DNA from: Neovahlkampfia damariscottae
Taxonomy: Eukaryota; Heterolobosea; Selenaionea; Neovahlkampfiida; Neovahlkampfiidae
NCBI GenBank assembly: GCA_016618085.1
Contig: JABLTG010000079.1
Location: forward strand, 1-64,000
Direction of reading: 5' to 3'
Length of the DNA: 64,000 nucleotides
The position numbers and the translations under genes are program-made. Under the pieces are notes generated by a model, which ran no database searches, was not told where the DNA came from, and saw nothing but the letters and a program-made list of their open reading frames with translations. Position 1 is the first letter of the stretch, and each line of letters begins with the position of its first letter. Shown piece after piece: positions 1-9,666 of the stretch.

Positions 1-11
1 AAATATTCTTG

Positions 12-236
12 TCAACTGAAGAAGAACTTGGAGGTATACTTTTCACTTGTAGCAATGTCTTCTTTTTCTTTAGTCCACCAAAAAGGATACGAATCTTTTC
101 CTTGTTTATATGTTGATTTCATATTTCCTGTTTCTTTTGTTTCTTCAAGTTTTCTCTTTTTTATCACTTCTGTTGTTGATGTTGAAGTAACATTTTTTTC
201 TTTCCAAAATGAATCCAATTTGAGCTGTTTGGACAT
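12..236 (-). CDS. PIP-box protein, N-terminal part (runs off window or ends here)
   Basis: Residues 4-11 (QLKLDSFW) fit the PCNA-interacting PIP-box consensus Q-x-x-L-x-x-F-[FW], which in many replication and repair proteins lies at the very N terminus, as here. The following 60 residues are Lys/Thr/Ser-rich and then contain an aromatic patch (YPFWW). The frame closes with TGA at 12-14, but a GTATAC donor about 25 nt before that stop could splice to an exon beyond the left edge, so the gene may continue. I do not recognise the family. Inferred role: a nuclear protein docking on PCNA. Unlike almost all other genes here there is no CCAAT motif within 60 bp of the start; the nearest is about 110 bp away. 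Confidence 0.5.
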   Translation of the reverse strand: MSKQLKLDSFWKEKNVTSTSTTEVIKKRKLEETKETGNMKSTYKQGKDSYPFWWTKEKEDIATSEKYTSKFFFS

Positions 237-442
237 TTTAAATACTTGAGATCTTTTTCAGTATTTTCTAGTTGAACAAAAGGTCTTTTTTGTTCAACTT
301 GAACAACTTCAAATAAAAATTCTAAAAATAACTGGCAAAATTAAATCTAATTGGCCACTTTTATCACAATTGACGGTTCTAATCATAAATTTTTTAATTG
401 TTTCATACGTCCAAATTGAACTACTTCATTGGACAATTCAAA
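237..442. promoter_or_regulatory. Divergent intergenic region with hairpin and CCAAT motifs
   Basis: This 206-bp region separates two divergent starts. It holds ATTGG at about 349-353 and at 428-432; the second lies 10 bp before the ATG of the rightward gene. It also holds a perfect 12-bp inverted repeat at 270-299, listed separately. No ORF of note is seen. Confidence 0.5.
270..299. repeat. Perfect 12-bp inverted repeat (hairpin)
   Basis: AGTTGAACAAAA (270-281) is followed by a 6-nt loop (GGTCTT) and its exact reverse complement (288-299). It lies between two divergent genes, about 35 bp upstream of the leftward start. It could be an operator-like site for a dimeric factor or an RNA hairpin in a 5' leader; nothing in the sequence decides which. 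Confidence 0.7.
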
Positions 443-1516
443 ATGAAAATCTTTTTCCTCTTCCTTGCAATCAGTTTGACTTTTGCTCAAGAAACCAGTC
501 CAAAAGGGAATATATTTAGTGCTGAACATAAATATGGAACAAAACACATTTCTATGGGAATCACTATTCCAGACAAACTCAACAAACAATACCAATTACC
601 GACACCATCACCTAGAAGAAGCGACTGTTCAGATAAAACATGTTTTGTAGTCCGTAAGTTATTTTCACTTTAAATATTCTCAAAAGTTGGTGTTGCTGTG
701 GACCCAAAAAAAAATAGAGCTTTTGTTGTTGTCGAAAACTTACCAGAAAAAACTGAAGATGGTAAACAAATTCATCTTTACCAAGTTACTTTTCATCCAA
801 CAACACTAGAAATTACAGATGTAAAAACTCGTGTAATGTTAGATGAACATGCGAAAAAAGTAAGAATTTTTTTATTCACTTTGTAGCATGTTTTTCCCAA
901 CACATTTTTAGAAGGTTTAACTTTTGATGAAGAAAATGAAATACTCTATGTTCATCTATTTCAAAGTCATGTATTCTCAGTCAAACCTAATTCAAATGAA
1001 GAGAAATTGGCATTCAAATATAATGCTTGGCAACCTAATACCTTGAGAACTTATTTCAATCAAAAAACAAAAAAATGGAGTACAATTGATTCTTTCCAGA
1101 GATTTTATGTTGTTGATTCAAAAGGGAAATCCAATTTCACACGGGAACTAACTGAAGGAATGGAATATTGTCCTACTTCAGTTGGACGCTTCACTTTTGA
1201 TGCATCAACAGGTTTTCACTTCTTTTCATGCGAATTGTTTGATAAAAAAAACATCAGAATGATGAAAGTCAAAGAAAATATTAAAGAAAGTACTTTTGAA
1301 GATATTTTATCAAGATTTCAAATCCCTCCTAATGATGGTATCCAATTCACATTTGCCGAAGAAGGTGTTTTATTTATTGTTACAAGTGGAGCAGCAATTA
1401 AAGGATACAACGTTAAATCTGGTAAACAGGTGTATAAAAACAAAGTTCCATTTACAGCCTCAGGAAAATATTATTACTACGTTTCAGAAAAAAATTCAGT
1501 GAAATTATTAAAATAA
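443..1516 (+). CDS. Secreted protein, possibly beta-propeller-like
   Basis: Exons 443-653, 687-859 and 887-1516 (introns of 33 and 27 nt, phases 1 and 0) give about 337 residues. The start is the ATG at 443, 10 bp after ATTGG. It opens with a clear signal peptide (MKIFFLFLAISLTFAQ), so the product is secreted or vacuolar. The body has recurring segments of the type GVAVDPKKNRAFVV and EGLTFDEENEILYV, spaced like blades of NHL/SMP-30 or 'yellow'-type beta-propellers, but I see no diagnostic catalytic motif. The protein ends in a Lys-containing strand with no anchor. The propeller fold is inference only. Splice junctions restore one continuous frame, so the gene looks intact. Confidence 0.75.
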
Positions 1517-1609
1517 AATTTTCCAACTTTGTGTTTTTCAAATATCCAATTTGGAAACTTTAAAAGAGTTTGATTGGTTAAACTTCCTAGAACCAAATTA
1601 AAACTTCCG

Positions 1610-2803
1610 ATGAGGTACAGAGAAACACTTTCAATCGGAGAAATAATACTGTATCCTTTTATATTCATTTTCAGAGTATTTCTGTTTCCTTTATCACTAT
1701 TCAATTCCATTGGTCAAAATTCAGAAACTTCAAAGATGCTCACTGACAACAAAGAAGAAGAAAAAGAAAAAAATAAAAAAAATATAGAAGTCCTGACTTA
1801 TAATATATTCTTAAGACCTCCTTTAGTTGCTACAAATGAAAGTGATCACAAAGATTCAAGAACTCAACTTTTCACTTCACTTCATTTAGATAATTTCGAC
1901 ATTGTCTGCTTACAAGAATTATTTTCAAGTTACAACTATAGACAAGGAAAAATTATAGAAGCTGCTAAAAAATTAGGTTTCAAAGAATTTCTATCCATTC
2001 CAAGAAGCTGGTAAAAAAAAAAAAATAATTTTTCATCAATTAGGACAAGTTGGAAACCTGTTGATTCTGGTTTACTTTTGATGTCAAAATATCCAATACT
2101 TGATTCAGAGTTTATCATTTTTAAAGAAGGACTTGGATCTGATGCTTATTCAACAAAAGGAGTTATCTCTGCCTTGATTCAAGTAAAAACTAAACCAAAA
2201 GTGATTTTTAACTTTTTTCAAAATAGATCAAAAAAGGTGTTGAATTGCTTGTATTTACCACGTAAAACTTTTTTTTTTAATTTTATCGAAAGACATCTTC
2301 AAGCTGTTTATTATGATGATAGAAAGAAATATGCTCATGTTCAAAAGACACAATTGAAAGAATTAAAACAATTCCTTGAAAAGAAAAGAAAAGAACACCC
2401 AGATACAGATATTCTCCTCTGCGGAGATTTTAACGTAAATGGAAGATTACAAGAAGGTGATGAATCAGGAGAATTGTTTTATAAAGAAATGGTTTCTTTG
2501 TTTCATCCAGAAGATAAAGTTCTTGAATTTGAAAATTTGCATGATTTTCCTGTTACCTATGGACACTCAGATTTAAATGAAGAAAATGGTGACAAGAAAC
2601 CAAAAGAAACTGTATTAACACATCCAACTGAACAAATGACAGATATGTCATTAGACTACATGTTTTATGGATCAATTTCAAAGAAAATTACAGTCAAAAC
2701 AGCAAAAGTTGAACCATTTTTTGTTGAAGAACAAAAGTACACTCAATTATCAGATCATTATGGATTATCAGCAACTTTACAAGTTGAAGTTGATAAAGAA
2801 TAA
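1610..2803 (+). CDS. Neutral-sphingomyelinase-like phosphodiesterase (endo/exonuclease/phosphatase fold)
   Basis: Exons 1610-2010, 2044-2182, 2227-2261 and 2293-2803 encode 361 residues; the third exon is only 35 nt. The start is ATG 1610, 32 bp after ATTGG; codons upstream of it lack an ATG. Residues about 9-33 form a hydrophobic membrane segment. The Mg-dependent phosphodiesterase signatures are present in order: YNIF (64-67), LQEL (101-104, metal-binding Glu), GDFN (236-239) and SDHYGL (345-350, catalytic Asp/His). This set and the N-terminal anchor fit neutral sphingomyelinases, which release ceramide from sphingomyelin; other family members attack inositol phospholipids or DNA. The exact substrate is therefore inferred. 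Confidence 0.85.
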
Positions 2804-2830
2804 AAAATTTAAGGTTTGTTGTATATTGAT

Positions 2831-4618
2831 TTATAAATTTCTTTCATGTGGTTCTTTGTAATCCAATCCTAATGCATCAAAAATTTCTTTTTCATTTGTG
2901 CATTCAATTCCATCAGATTCATGAACTTTTTCTTTTGATACTCTAATAAATTTCTTTAAACTCTTATCACCAAGACTATAACCCTTTTTTTCAGCGTAGT
3001 ATCTCATTGATCGGTTAAAATAATTTGATCCAGTAAAATACAATAGGGCAAAAGCGTATTGATCTTTTGGATAAACTTTGATATCAATCCTTCTATTCAA
3101 TTCTTTTATTTTACATACTCCCATATAAGAATTTGATTTTTCGAAACTGCTCGTCAAATGAGCTTTCAAAAAATTCACTTTTGTCAATGAATCAATCACC
3201 TTCGTTAACAAATCTTCAATATTATCCAAAGGATCCATGATCAATATGTCAACATCTCCACATGTTTTTGATCCCCTTCTATAAGACCCACAAATGGTAA
3301 TAACCAAATTTGGGTTTATTTTGAGAATGATTGACTTCACTTTATTTTCAATTTCTTCAACTTCTTCTCTTGGAATTTTTTCTTGAAGATCAGAATGGTA
3401 TTTAATTCCTATTTTTTGTTGATGTGTCAATTCACATTTTTCTTCCAAATCGTCGATTGTTTTGTATCCTTTTTGATACCATTTCATGGCAGTTTTTGGT
3501 CCAACACCAAAAATTGAAGAAAAAAAAGAAACTACTTGTACTGATTCATTTTGTTCTAGTTTATCTAAATATAAATCAGTTCATTTCATTTGATTTACCT
3601 AATCGATTTATGCTCCCATAATTCAAATACTCTTTGATTTTTTCCATTGTTTTTTCACCAATCCCTTTTGTATCTTTCAATTCTGATATCATTTTCACTT
3701 TAAATTTCAAACTTTTCAAAACTCTAATTGACTTTCTATAGGCTAATGATCGCCAAACATCACCTGTCAATAAATAAATATTTTCCAACTTTTCCAATGC
3801 TGATGTTAATTCTTCATTATGGTTAAATGTTTCCTTTTCAGATTTCTCACAAGAAAACTTGAATTTTTTTTTTGGAGCCATTTCTGTTTTTTCAACAATG
3901 ATTGGTTCTTCTTTTTGAACTACATCAACATCTTTTTCAATCTCTCGATGTGAATGAAATATCCTAAATTCATTTTCCGACAATTTTTCTTTGTTTCTCA
4001 ATGCTTCTGATATCCATTCTGGTGTGTGGAGCTGAACACCCTTCAAAAGTAAATAAATGTTTGATTTACCCTTAAAGAACCTTTAATTGAATTTTGTAAA
4101 GTTTTAAATGAAGCACTACTTATAATATGAGTAGTCTTTAATGAAAATGACTCACAAATAATTCCTCCTTTGTGATGATAAATTAGGAAATGTTTTTTAC
4201 CATTTTCTTCAATTCTTTCTTTCAGAATTTGGCTTCTTTTTTGTCTTAAATTAATTCCTTCGAATAAATAAAAGTATAAACCACTGAATATACCATCTAT
4301 TTTGATTTTTGGTTCTTCATCTTGTTGAGGAATTATCATTGGTTCCAATTCATCTTCTTGTGAACTTTTTTTTCGTTTTTTATTGATTTTTGGTTCTCTT
4401 GTTTTTTGTACAGTTTTAATTTCTTTTTTTTTTTCAAATAAAATTTTTTTCACTTCTTTTTTTGTTTCATTGTATCCTAAATCTTGAAAGAATTTTTTGT
4501 TTTTTTCAATATTTTTTTGTCTAATTTTTTCATAATCTGGAGTTGTAGAAGAATAAGTAGTGCTTGTATCTAATAAAGAATCACTTGAATTTGTTTTTTC
4601 ATCCTCTGTTACATTCAT
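2831..4618 (-). CDS. Family X DNA polymerase with BRCT domain (pol lambda-like)
   Basis: Exons 4618-4070, 4040-3599 and 3564-2831 give 574 residues, the length of human pol lambda. Order: Lys/Glu-rich tail; BRCT domain (about 108-200, with PEWISEAL near its end); 8-kDa domain with helix-hairpin-helix (about 250-330); a second HhH (FGVGPKTA, 349-356); and the palm. Catalytic aspartates are in GDVDIL (D434, D436) and RIDIK (D491); the YFTGS steric-gate loop (506-510) and a C-terminal YKEPHERNL complete the family pattern. BRCT plus pol X indicates gap filling in non-homologous end joining or base excision repair. The divergent neighbour starts 65 bp away; CCAAT lies 7 bp before this ATG. Confidence 0.95.
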
Positions 4619-4683
4619 TGTATTAATTGGCGCGGTAGTTTCAACCAATGGCTGTTTGAGAAATTTTAGAACCAAAAAGTAGA
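4619..4683. promoter_or_regulatory. Bidirectional promoter, two CCAAT motifs
   Basis: The 65 bp between the divergent pol X and amino-acid transporter genes contains ATTGG at 4626-4630 (7 bp from the leftward ATG) and CCAAT at 4645-4649 (34 bp from the rightward ATG). There is no obvious TATA box. Confidence 0.55.
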
Positions 4684-6088
4684 ATGAGTGAGACAAAACC
4701 TTTTTTGAACAGTTCAAACACGGATATCCATGACATTATTATCGAAGAATATACTGAACCTGATTTATTTTCAGAAAAAAAAACACAAATGGTGCCTGGT
4801 GGAACTGGAAATTATGTTCAAGCATTTTTCAATATTTTAAACACTTCAGTAGGAGCTGGATTATTAGCACTTCCATTTGCTTTTCGATCTGGTTTGGTAC
4901 TTGGACCTTTGCTTTTGTTATTTGTATGTGTTTTGGCTGTTTTTAATTATTCATTCATGCTATACGTCACTGAAAAAACACAAAAATTTTCATACAAAGA
5001 AATTGCTATTGTTGCATTTAATAAGTATGTAGGAACTATTTTTGAGCTCACAAATTTTTTATTCAACTTTGGAGCACTTGTTGGTTTGAACTTTTTTTTT
5101 TTTAACACTCAGGTTACACTGTGGTTATTGGACAATTAGGATATCCTTTAGCTATTCAATTACTCAAATATATAGGTGCTAGAGTACCTCCAATTGAACT
5201 CTTTTTATTCATTATTGTTAGTTGTATCTTGCTTCCATTATGTTGTTTGAGACATATTTCAATTTTATCATATACAAGTTCATTGTCTATGATGAGTGCA
5301 TTGTATTCAATATTTGCAGTGGGATTTAGATGTTTTGAAAAAATGTATTACCAAGAAATCAAATGGGAAAATGTTAAATTTTTTGAAACAAATTTTGTCC
5401 GTGTTTTCTTTGCAATTCCAATTTTATTTTTTGCCTATGGTGGAGTTGTTACCATGCTTCCAAGTTATAAAGATTTGAAAAACCGAAAAATTGGTAAAAT
5501 GTCAATTGTATTAGTATTACAAATATTTTCTGCTGCAAGTAAGAACTTTTACATTTAAAATTGTAGCCTTATATTTTTCAATGGGATTCGTTGGATATTT
5601 ACTTTTTCAAGGAGATACTCAAGATAATATTCTGAAAAATTTCACTGATGATTCTGATTACTTGATTTTATTGGCAAAATTTTCGATTCTTTTGGTGATA
5701 ATTTTATCATTTCCTGTTGTTCATTTCATTACAAGAGAATCAATTGAAGGTATTTTTTTTGCAAATTGGGACTTCAGTTATTTTCGTTGGATAATAGAGG
5801 CCATTTTGCTCACTGGGATTGGATATTTACTTGCAGTATTTATTCCAAACATCACAGTTGTTTTTGGGTTGACAGGTGGTACATGTGGTAGTTTAGTGAT
5901 ATTTGGTAAGAAATTTAAATTTATTTTTGAATTTTACAGTTTATCCTGGAATTCTTTTTGCTAAGACTGTTCCAAATATTTTTGGAAAAATTTTAGGCAT
6001 CTTTTCTGCCATTTTTTGTGGATTTCTTGGATTAATATGCACAATTGCGATTGTATTGGACTCATTCAATATCATTGATTCAAATTAA
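4684..6088 (+). CDS. Amino acid transporter, SLC38/AAAP family
   Basis: Exons 4684-5083, 5113-5538, 5567-5905 and 5940-6088 give 437 residues, normal for the family. After a polar cytosolic N terminus the first membrane segment carries the family hallmark (NTSVGAGLLALPFAF), followed by about ten further hydrophobic helices. The retained order of helices and the conserved G-x-G-x-L-x-x-P motif identify an amino acid/auxin permease, most like SLC38 neutral amino acid transporters or vacuolar AVT proteins. Substrate and membrane (plasma membrane or lysosome) cannot be told from sequence. All three splice junctions restore conserved positions, for instance GALVGYTVV across intron 1. Confidence 0.92.
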
Positions 6089-6138
6089 ATTTTTTTTTCA
6101 TTAATATTTTCTCGTCCAATTGAAAAAATGAAAATTTT

Positions 6139-6680
6139 TTAATAATATTTTTTATATTTAGCCAGTCTATCATTTGGATCAGTTGTTTCATCATTAGAAT
6201 ATTTTGGTTTATATTTTATCGAATCATCTCTGTCTTGTTGATTTGAATCTCCATATTTTGAATTGTAATCATTATTAGAATATTTTGGTTTATATTTCAT
6301 TGGATCATCTTCATTTTGTTTAGTTGAATCTCCATATTTTGATTTATACTCATTTGAATAATATTTTGGTTTATATTTCATTGAATCATCTTGTTGATCA
6401 TTTCCATATTTTGATTGTCCAAAAGAATCATTATTACCACCATCATATTTTGAATAATTTGAAAAACGGTCTGAACTATATTTAGGTTTTTGTTGATTTT
6501 CATTTTGTTCAGAACTATATTTTGGTTTTTGTGAATCTCCATATTTTGAATAATTTGAAAAACTTTCTGAACGTGGATTTTGTTCAGAAGTATATTTTGG
6601 TTTTTGTGAATCTCCATATTTTGAATAACTACTTCTTGAATCTTTGTAATGATCTCTTGAATCATATTTTGATCTATGAT
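6139..6680 (-). repeat. Coding tandem repeats in the U2AF35 tail
   Basis: The 3' third of the U2AF35 gene consists of diverged copies of a short unit that encodes YK(P/S)KY..SKYGDS or KPKYSSEQN. At DNA level the phrase 'atattttggtttatatttcatt' and shorter variants recur several times. The array is in frame throughout and looks selected as protein, not as a neutral satellite. Confidence 0.7.
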
Positions 6681-7428
6681 CATAATTTCTTCTTCTATAA
6701 GGATCAGGTGATCTTGAACGATTATATTTTCTTTCATAATCTCTTTTTGGTGATCTAGAGCGATTTCTTCTTCTATAACGATCAGGAGATCTTGAATAAC
6801 CTCTACCAGATCTTCTATCACGTGAGCGATTACCTCCTTCATAAAATGGTAAATAAGAAGGTACTTTTTTCAAGTGCATAAAATTACACATGCCACCTCT
6901 TCTACAAATTGTTTGTTCAAATTCTTTACAACGTGCTTCTTTAAAATCTGTAACTGGACTAAATTCAGGAACTAAAGTTCTTCCTCCATAAAATCTACCA
7001 GCTAATGCTGTTAGAGCTGCTTTGGCGTCTTGTTCTTTTGCATACTTAACATAAACATTTCCTTGTAAATGTTCACATACATTATCACAAACTACAAGTT
7101 CTTCAAGAGTTCCATATTTTACAAATTCTTCCCATGTATCTATAAAAAAATCTTCAGAGTGGTTGTTCAAAAATGTTTCGTCAAATTTTATAGGATTTCC
7201 TGATGTATCTATTAAAGGCATAGTCAAAGGACTTTGATACATATGTGGTATAAGAATAGTTTGAGAAATAGTTGGTCTATTATGATTTCTAGTACACTTT
7301 CGTCCATGTCTACAAGCTCCAATTTTCCAGTAGAAAGGACAATTTACTTTGTCTTTTTCTGTTCCATAAATATCTGCTAAATGTTCAGCACCATAAACAT
7401 CGGATGATTTTTTTTCTTCAAAGTCCAT
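6139..7428 (-). CDS. U2AF1: U2AF small subunit (U2AF35) with long repetitive tail
   Basis: One uninterrupted exon encodes 429 residues. First CCCH zinc finger (C30, C39, C45, H49, in the context GACRHGRKC), a degenerate RRM (about 75-155) and second CCCH finger (about 168-190, ending CNFMHLK) match U2AF35 closely. The protein recognises the AG of the 3' splice site, which fits a genome full of tiny introns. The usual RS tail is present at about 200-260 but is followed by about 150 extra residues built from Tyr/Lys/Ser repeats around a SKYGDSQKPKY unit. The extension is absent from human U2AF1 and looks disordered. CCAAT lies 48 bp upstream. Confidence 0.95.
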   Translation of the reverse strand: MDFEEKKSSDVYGAEHLADIYGTEKDKVNCPFYWKIGACRHGRKCTRNHNRPTISQTILIPHMYQSPLTMPLIDTSGNPIKFDETFLNNHSEDFFIDTWEEFVKYGTLEELVVCDNVCEHLQGNVYVKYAKEQDAKAALTALAGRFYGGRTLVPEFSPVTDFKEARCKEFEQTICRRGGMCNFMHLKKVPSYLPFYEGGNRSRDRRSGRGYSRSPDRYRRRNRSRSPKRDYERKYNRSRSPDPYRRRNYDHRSKYDSRDHYKDSRSSYSKYGDSQKPKYTSEQNPRSESFSNYSKYGDSQKPKYSSEQNENQQKPKYSSDRFSNYSKYDGGNNDSFGQSKYGNDQQDDSMKYKPKYYSNEYKSKYGDSTKQNEDDPMKYKPKYSNNDYNSKYGDSNQQDRDDSIKYKPKYSNDETTDPNDRLAKYKKYY

Positions 7429-7620
7429 TTTTCAGTTTTTTTTTGTTTTAAGTAAATTGAATATTTCTCAACATTTATTGGTCAAAAATTAGATTTTTTA
7501 AAAAGAATTTGGAAATGTTTATTTAATAATTTTACAGTTAAGCACATATTTCAGTCAATTTAGGTTTGTTGAAAACGTTGACCAATCAAATACCAACTTA
7601 TTTTATCATCGATCTGACAA
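7429..7620. promoter_or_regulatory. Divergent promoter region
   Basis: The 192 bp between U2AF35 and the G-alpha gene carry ATTGG at 7477-7481 (48 bp from the leftward ATG) and CCAAT at 7582-7586 (34 bp from the rightward ATG), the latter in the context TTGACCAATCA that recurs at other starts here. The rest is A/T-rich. Confidence 0.5.
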
Positions 7621-8766
7621 ATGGGTCAAGCAGTTTCAAATAATGAAGACACAAACCAAAGTGATTACCCAGATAAATTAAAATTTCTTAATTATAATAT
7701 ATTGGTTTTGGGAGGAACTGAATCAGGAAAATCAACAATTGTTTCTCAAATGAGAAGATTTTCAGGAATAACAACGAAATTATCTGGAATACAATTTTAC
7801 AGGAATATTAAAGATAACCTTTGTTTTAATGAAAAAGAACTCAAAGTGTTCTTGCCGTTTATCCGAGAAAATATTTTCACACTAACAAAAGAGTGTTTAA
7901 AAACGATGAAAGAAAAAAAACTCTTTTTTGACAACGAAAATAATCAAGTAAATTCAAAAAAAAAGTTTAATTTATTAGGAATTTGCTGATTTATTCTTGG
8001 CAAACGATATGGATGTTGAAAAACTTTTCATGGTTCAAAATATAAAAAAATTGGCACTGCTATGGAATGAACCTATTATTAAATCTGCATTAAAAAAGTT
8101 TGGGAATGTGGATTTCCATTTACACGATGGTTGTGACTAGTAATTTACAAAGAAATTTTTTTAACATTATTCGTAGCTTGTTAGAGCCAAGAAATATAAT
8201 CAGATTTAATAATTCAAAACCTGAATTAGTAGAAGAGGACATTGTTCATTGTTATCGTAAAACCAATATCTTTGCAAAAACAGTTTTCCAATTCGAAAGT
8301 TTGAATATTCAATTTTTTGACACAGACGGTAATTCTTGATTCTTTTTCTTTTAAATCAAAAGGTCAATTACATACCCAACAAAGTAAATTTCAAAGTTTC
8401 TTGGAAAAGAAGACTTTTCGATACATAATTTATGTTATTTCGTTATCCAATTATCACAACAAAAAAAAATTCAAAGAATCACTGGAATTATTCGAAAGAT
8501 CAGTTCAAAGTATTGAAATTAATCAACTTCCTTGGTTATTGATATTCAATAAATTGGATATTCTTGAAAAGAATGAAGTTAAATTCCCTTTGAAAAATTA
8601 TTTCGATGATTTTCATGAAGATATGGAACCTGTTGAATTTCTAACTGAAAAATATTTGAATAAAATTCAAAATATCAAATATGACAAAGAGATTTCGTGG
8701 GTCTATGATCAAAATGGAATTGTTAGAATTCTGAAAACATTAGAAGAAAATATCAAACCACAATAA
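7621..8766 (+). CDS. Divergent heterotrimeric G-protein alpha subunit
   Basis: Exons 7621-7947, 7979-8139, 8177-8328 and 8363-8766 encode 347 residues, the standard G-alpha length. MGQAVS is an N-myristoylation signal. The P-loop GGTESGKST (31-39) is near-canonical (GAGESGKST), a helical domain follows, and FNKLD provides the guanine-specificity motif. Two switch elements are altered: the RxxTxG loop reads RKTNIF and DVGGQ reads DTDGQ, which keeps the catalytic Gln but loses a Gly. Nucleotide turnover may therefore be unusual. It is expected to act at the plasma membrane under GPCRs; three RGS-domain genes lie in the same window. Splicing is supported at every junction by frame and G-alpha alignment. 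Confidence 0.9.
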
Positions 8767-8868
8767 ACATTTCAAACCAAAAAACTGAAACTCTTCATCT
8801 CCTTCTTTAATAAATATATTAAATTTTGATTAAATTCTTGAAGTTTTTATTCAAGAGTTTTGATTCGT

Positions 8869-9525
8869 TTATTTTTGAATTTTCTTGTTAAATCTTGAAA
8901 TATCATCATCTAATTGTTCACTGGTTGAAATTGAACTGAAAATATTTTTTGATGGTTGTTTGTCATTGTCTTTTTTCATTTCTTTAATAACTGATTCAAT
9001 TGCCATTTCAAAAACTTGTTTAACATTTTTTTGACTCAAAGCAGAACATTCAATAAAACCAAATGCACCAATATCTTTTTGAAGTTCGATTCCCATTTCT
9101 GTTGTTATTGGAGATTCTTCTTTTTCTCTCAAAATTATTAAAGTTACAATATCTTCTCTTAGGTCCAATTTAGTACCTACAAGAACAATTGGAACTCCTG
9201 GGCAATGTTTTTTGATTTCATTTTCCCATTTGTTTTTTATATTTCCAAATGAAGAAGGATTGACTATTGAATAACAAAGAAGAAAAACTTCAGTATCTGG
9301 ATAAGAATATTTCCTCAAAGATTCATAATCATCTTGACCAGCAGTATCCCATAGACTTAAAGAAATCAATTTATCATTCCATACAACATTAGCTTGATAA
9401 TTATCGAACACAGTTGGTAAATAATCATCTGGAAATTTGTTATGAGCAAATGAATTCAATAAACATGTTTTTCCAACAGCTCCATCACCAATAGAAACTA
9501 ACTTTATGGAGTAATCTTGTTCCAT
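8869..9525 (-). CDS. Rho-family GTPase without CAAX box
   Basis: A single exon of 218 residues. All G boxes are intact: GDGAVGKT (13-20), effector loop TVFDNY, WDTAGQ, GTKLD and the ECSAL motif; the Rho-specific insert helix region (LREDIVTLIIL) is present. The sequence is closest to Rac/Rho. It ends ...FNKKIQK, with no C-terminal Cys for prenylation, so membrane attachment must come from the Lys-rich tail or a partner. A second Rho 4.6 kb away also lacks CAAX, which makes a sequencing error less likely. CCAAT lies 31 bp upstream. Confidence 0.93.
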   Translation of the reverse strand: MEQDYSIKLVSIGDGAVGKTCLLNSFAHNKFPDDYLPTVFDNYQANVVWNDKLISLSLWDTAGQDDYESLRKYSYPDTEVFLLCYSIVNPSSFGNIKNKWENEIKKHCPGVPIVLVGTKLDLREDIVTLIILREKEESPITTEMGIELQKDIGAFGFIECSALSQKNVKQVFEMAIESVIKEMKKDNDKQPSKNIFSSISTSEQLDDDISRFNKKIQK

Positions 9526-9666
9526 ACAAAGATGTTTGCGAAATTTGAAGAAAATGATTGGATGGAAAAAACAAAAACAATTGAAAGAGATTTCATTTTA
9601 AAAAATGAATTTTGGAACAAAAAATTCTCAGATTTTTCATCCAATCGTATTGTGTGTTCAGTTGTG
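9526..9666. promoter_or_regulatory. Divergent promoter between Rho GTPase and RGS gene
   Basis: ATTGG at 9557-9561 serves the leftward Rho gene (31 bp) and CCAAT at 9641-9645 the rightward gene (21 bp before ATG 9667). An in-frame ATG at 9532 would place the rightward start only 6 bp from the Rho start and leave no promoter, so 9667 is preferred. Confidence 0.5.

Noticed and set aside
9532-9666. Upstream in-frame ATG (9532) for the RGS protein
   Set aside because: It would leave 6 bp between divergent starts and put the CCAAT motif inside the coding region; ATG 9667 has the motif 21 bp upstream.
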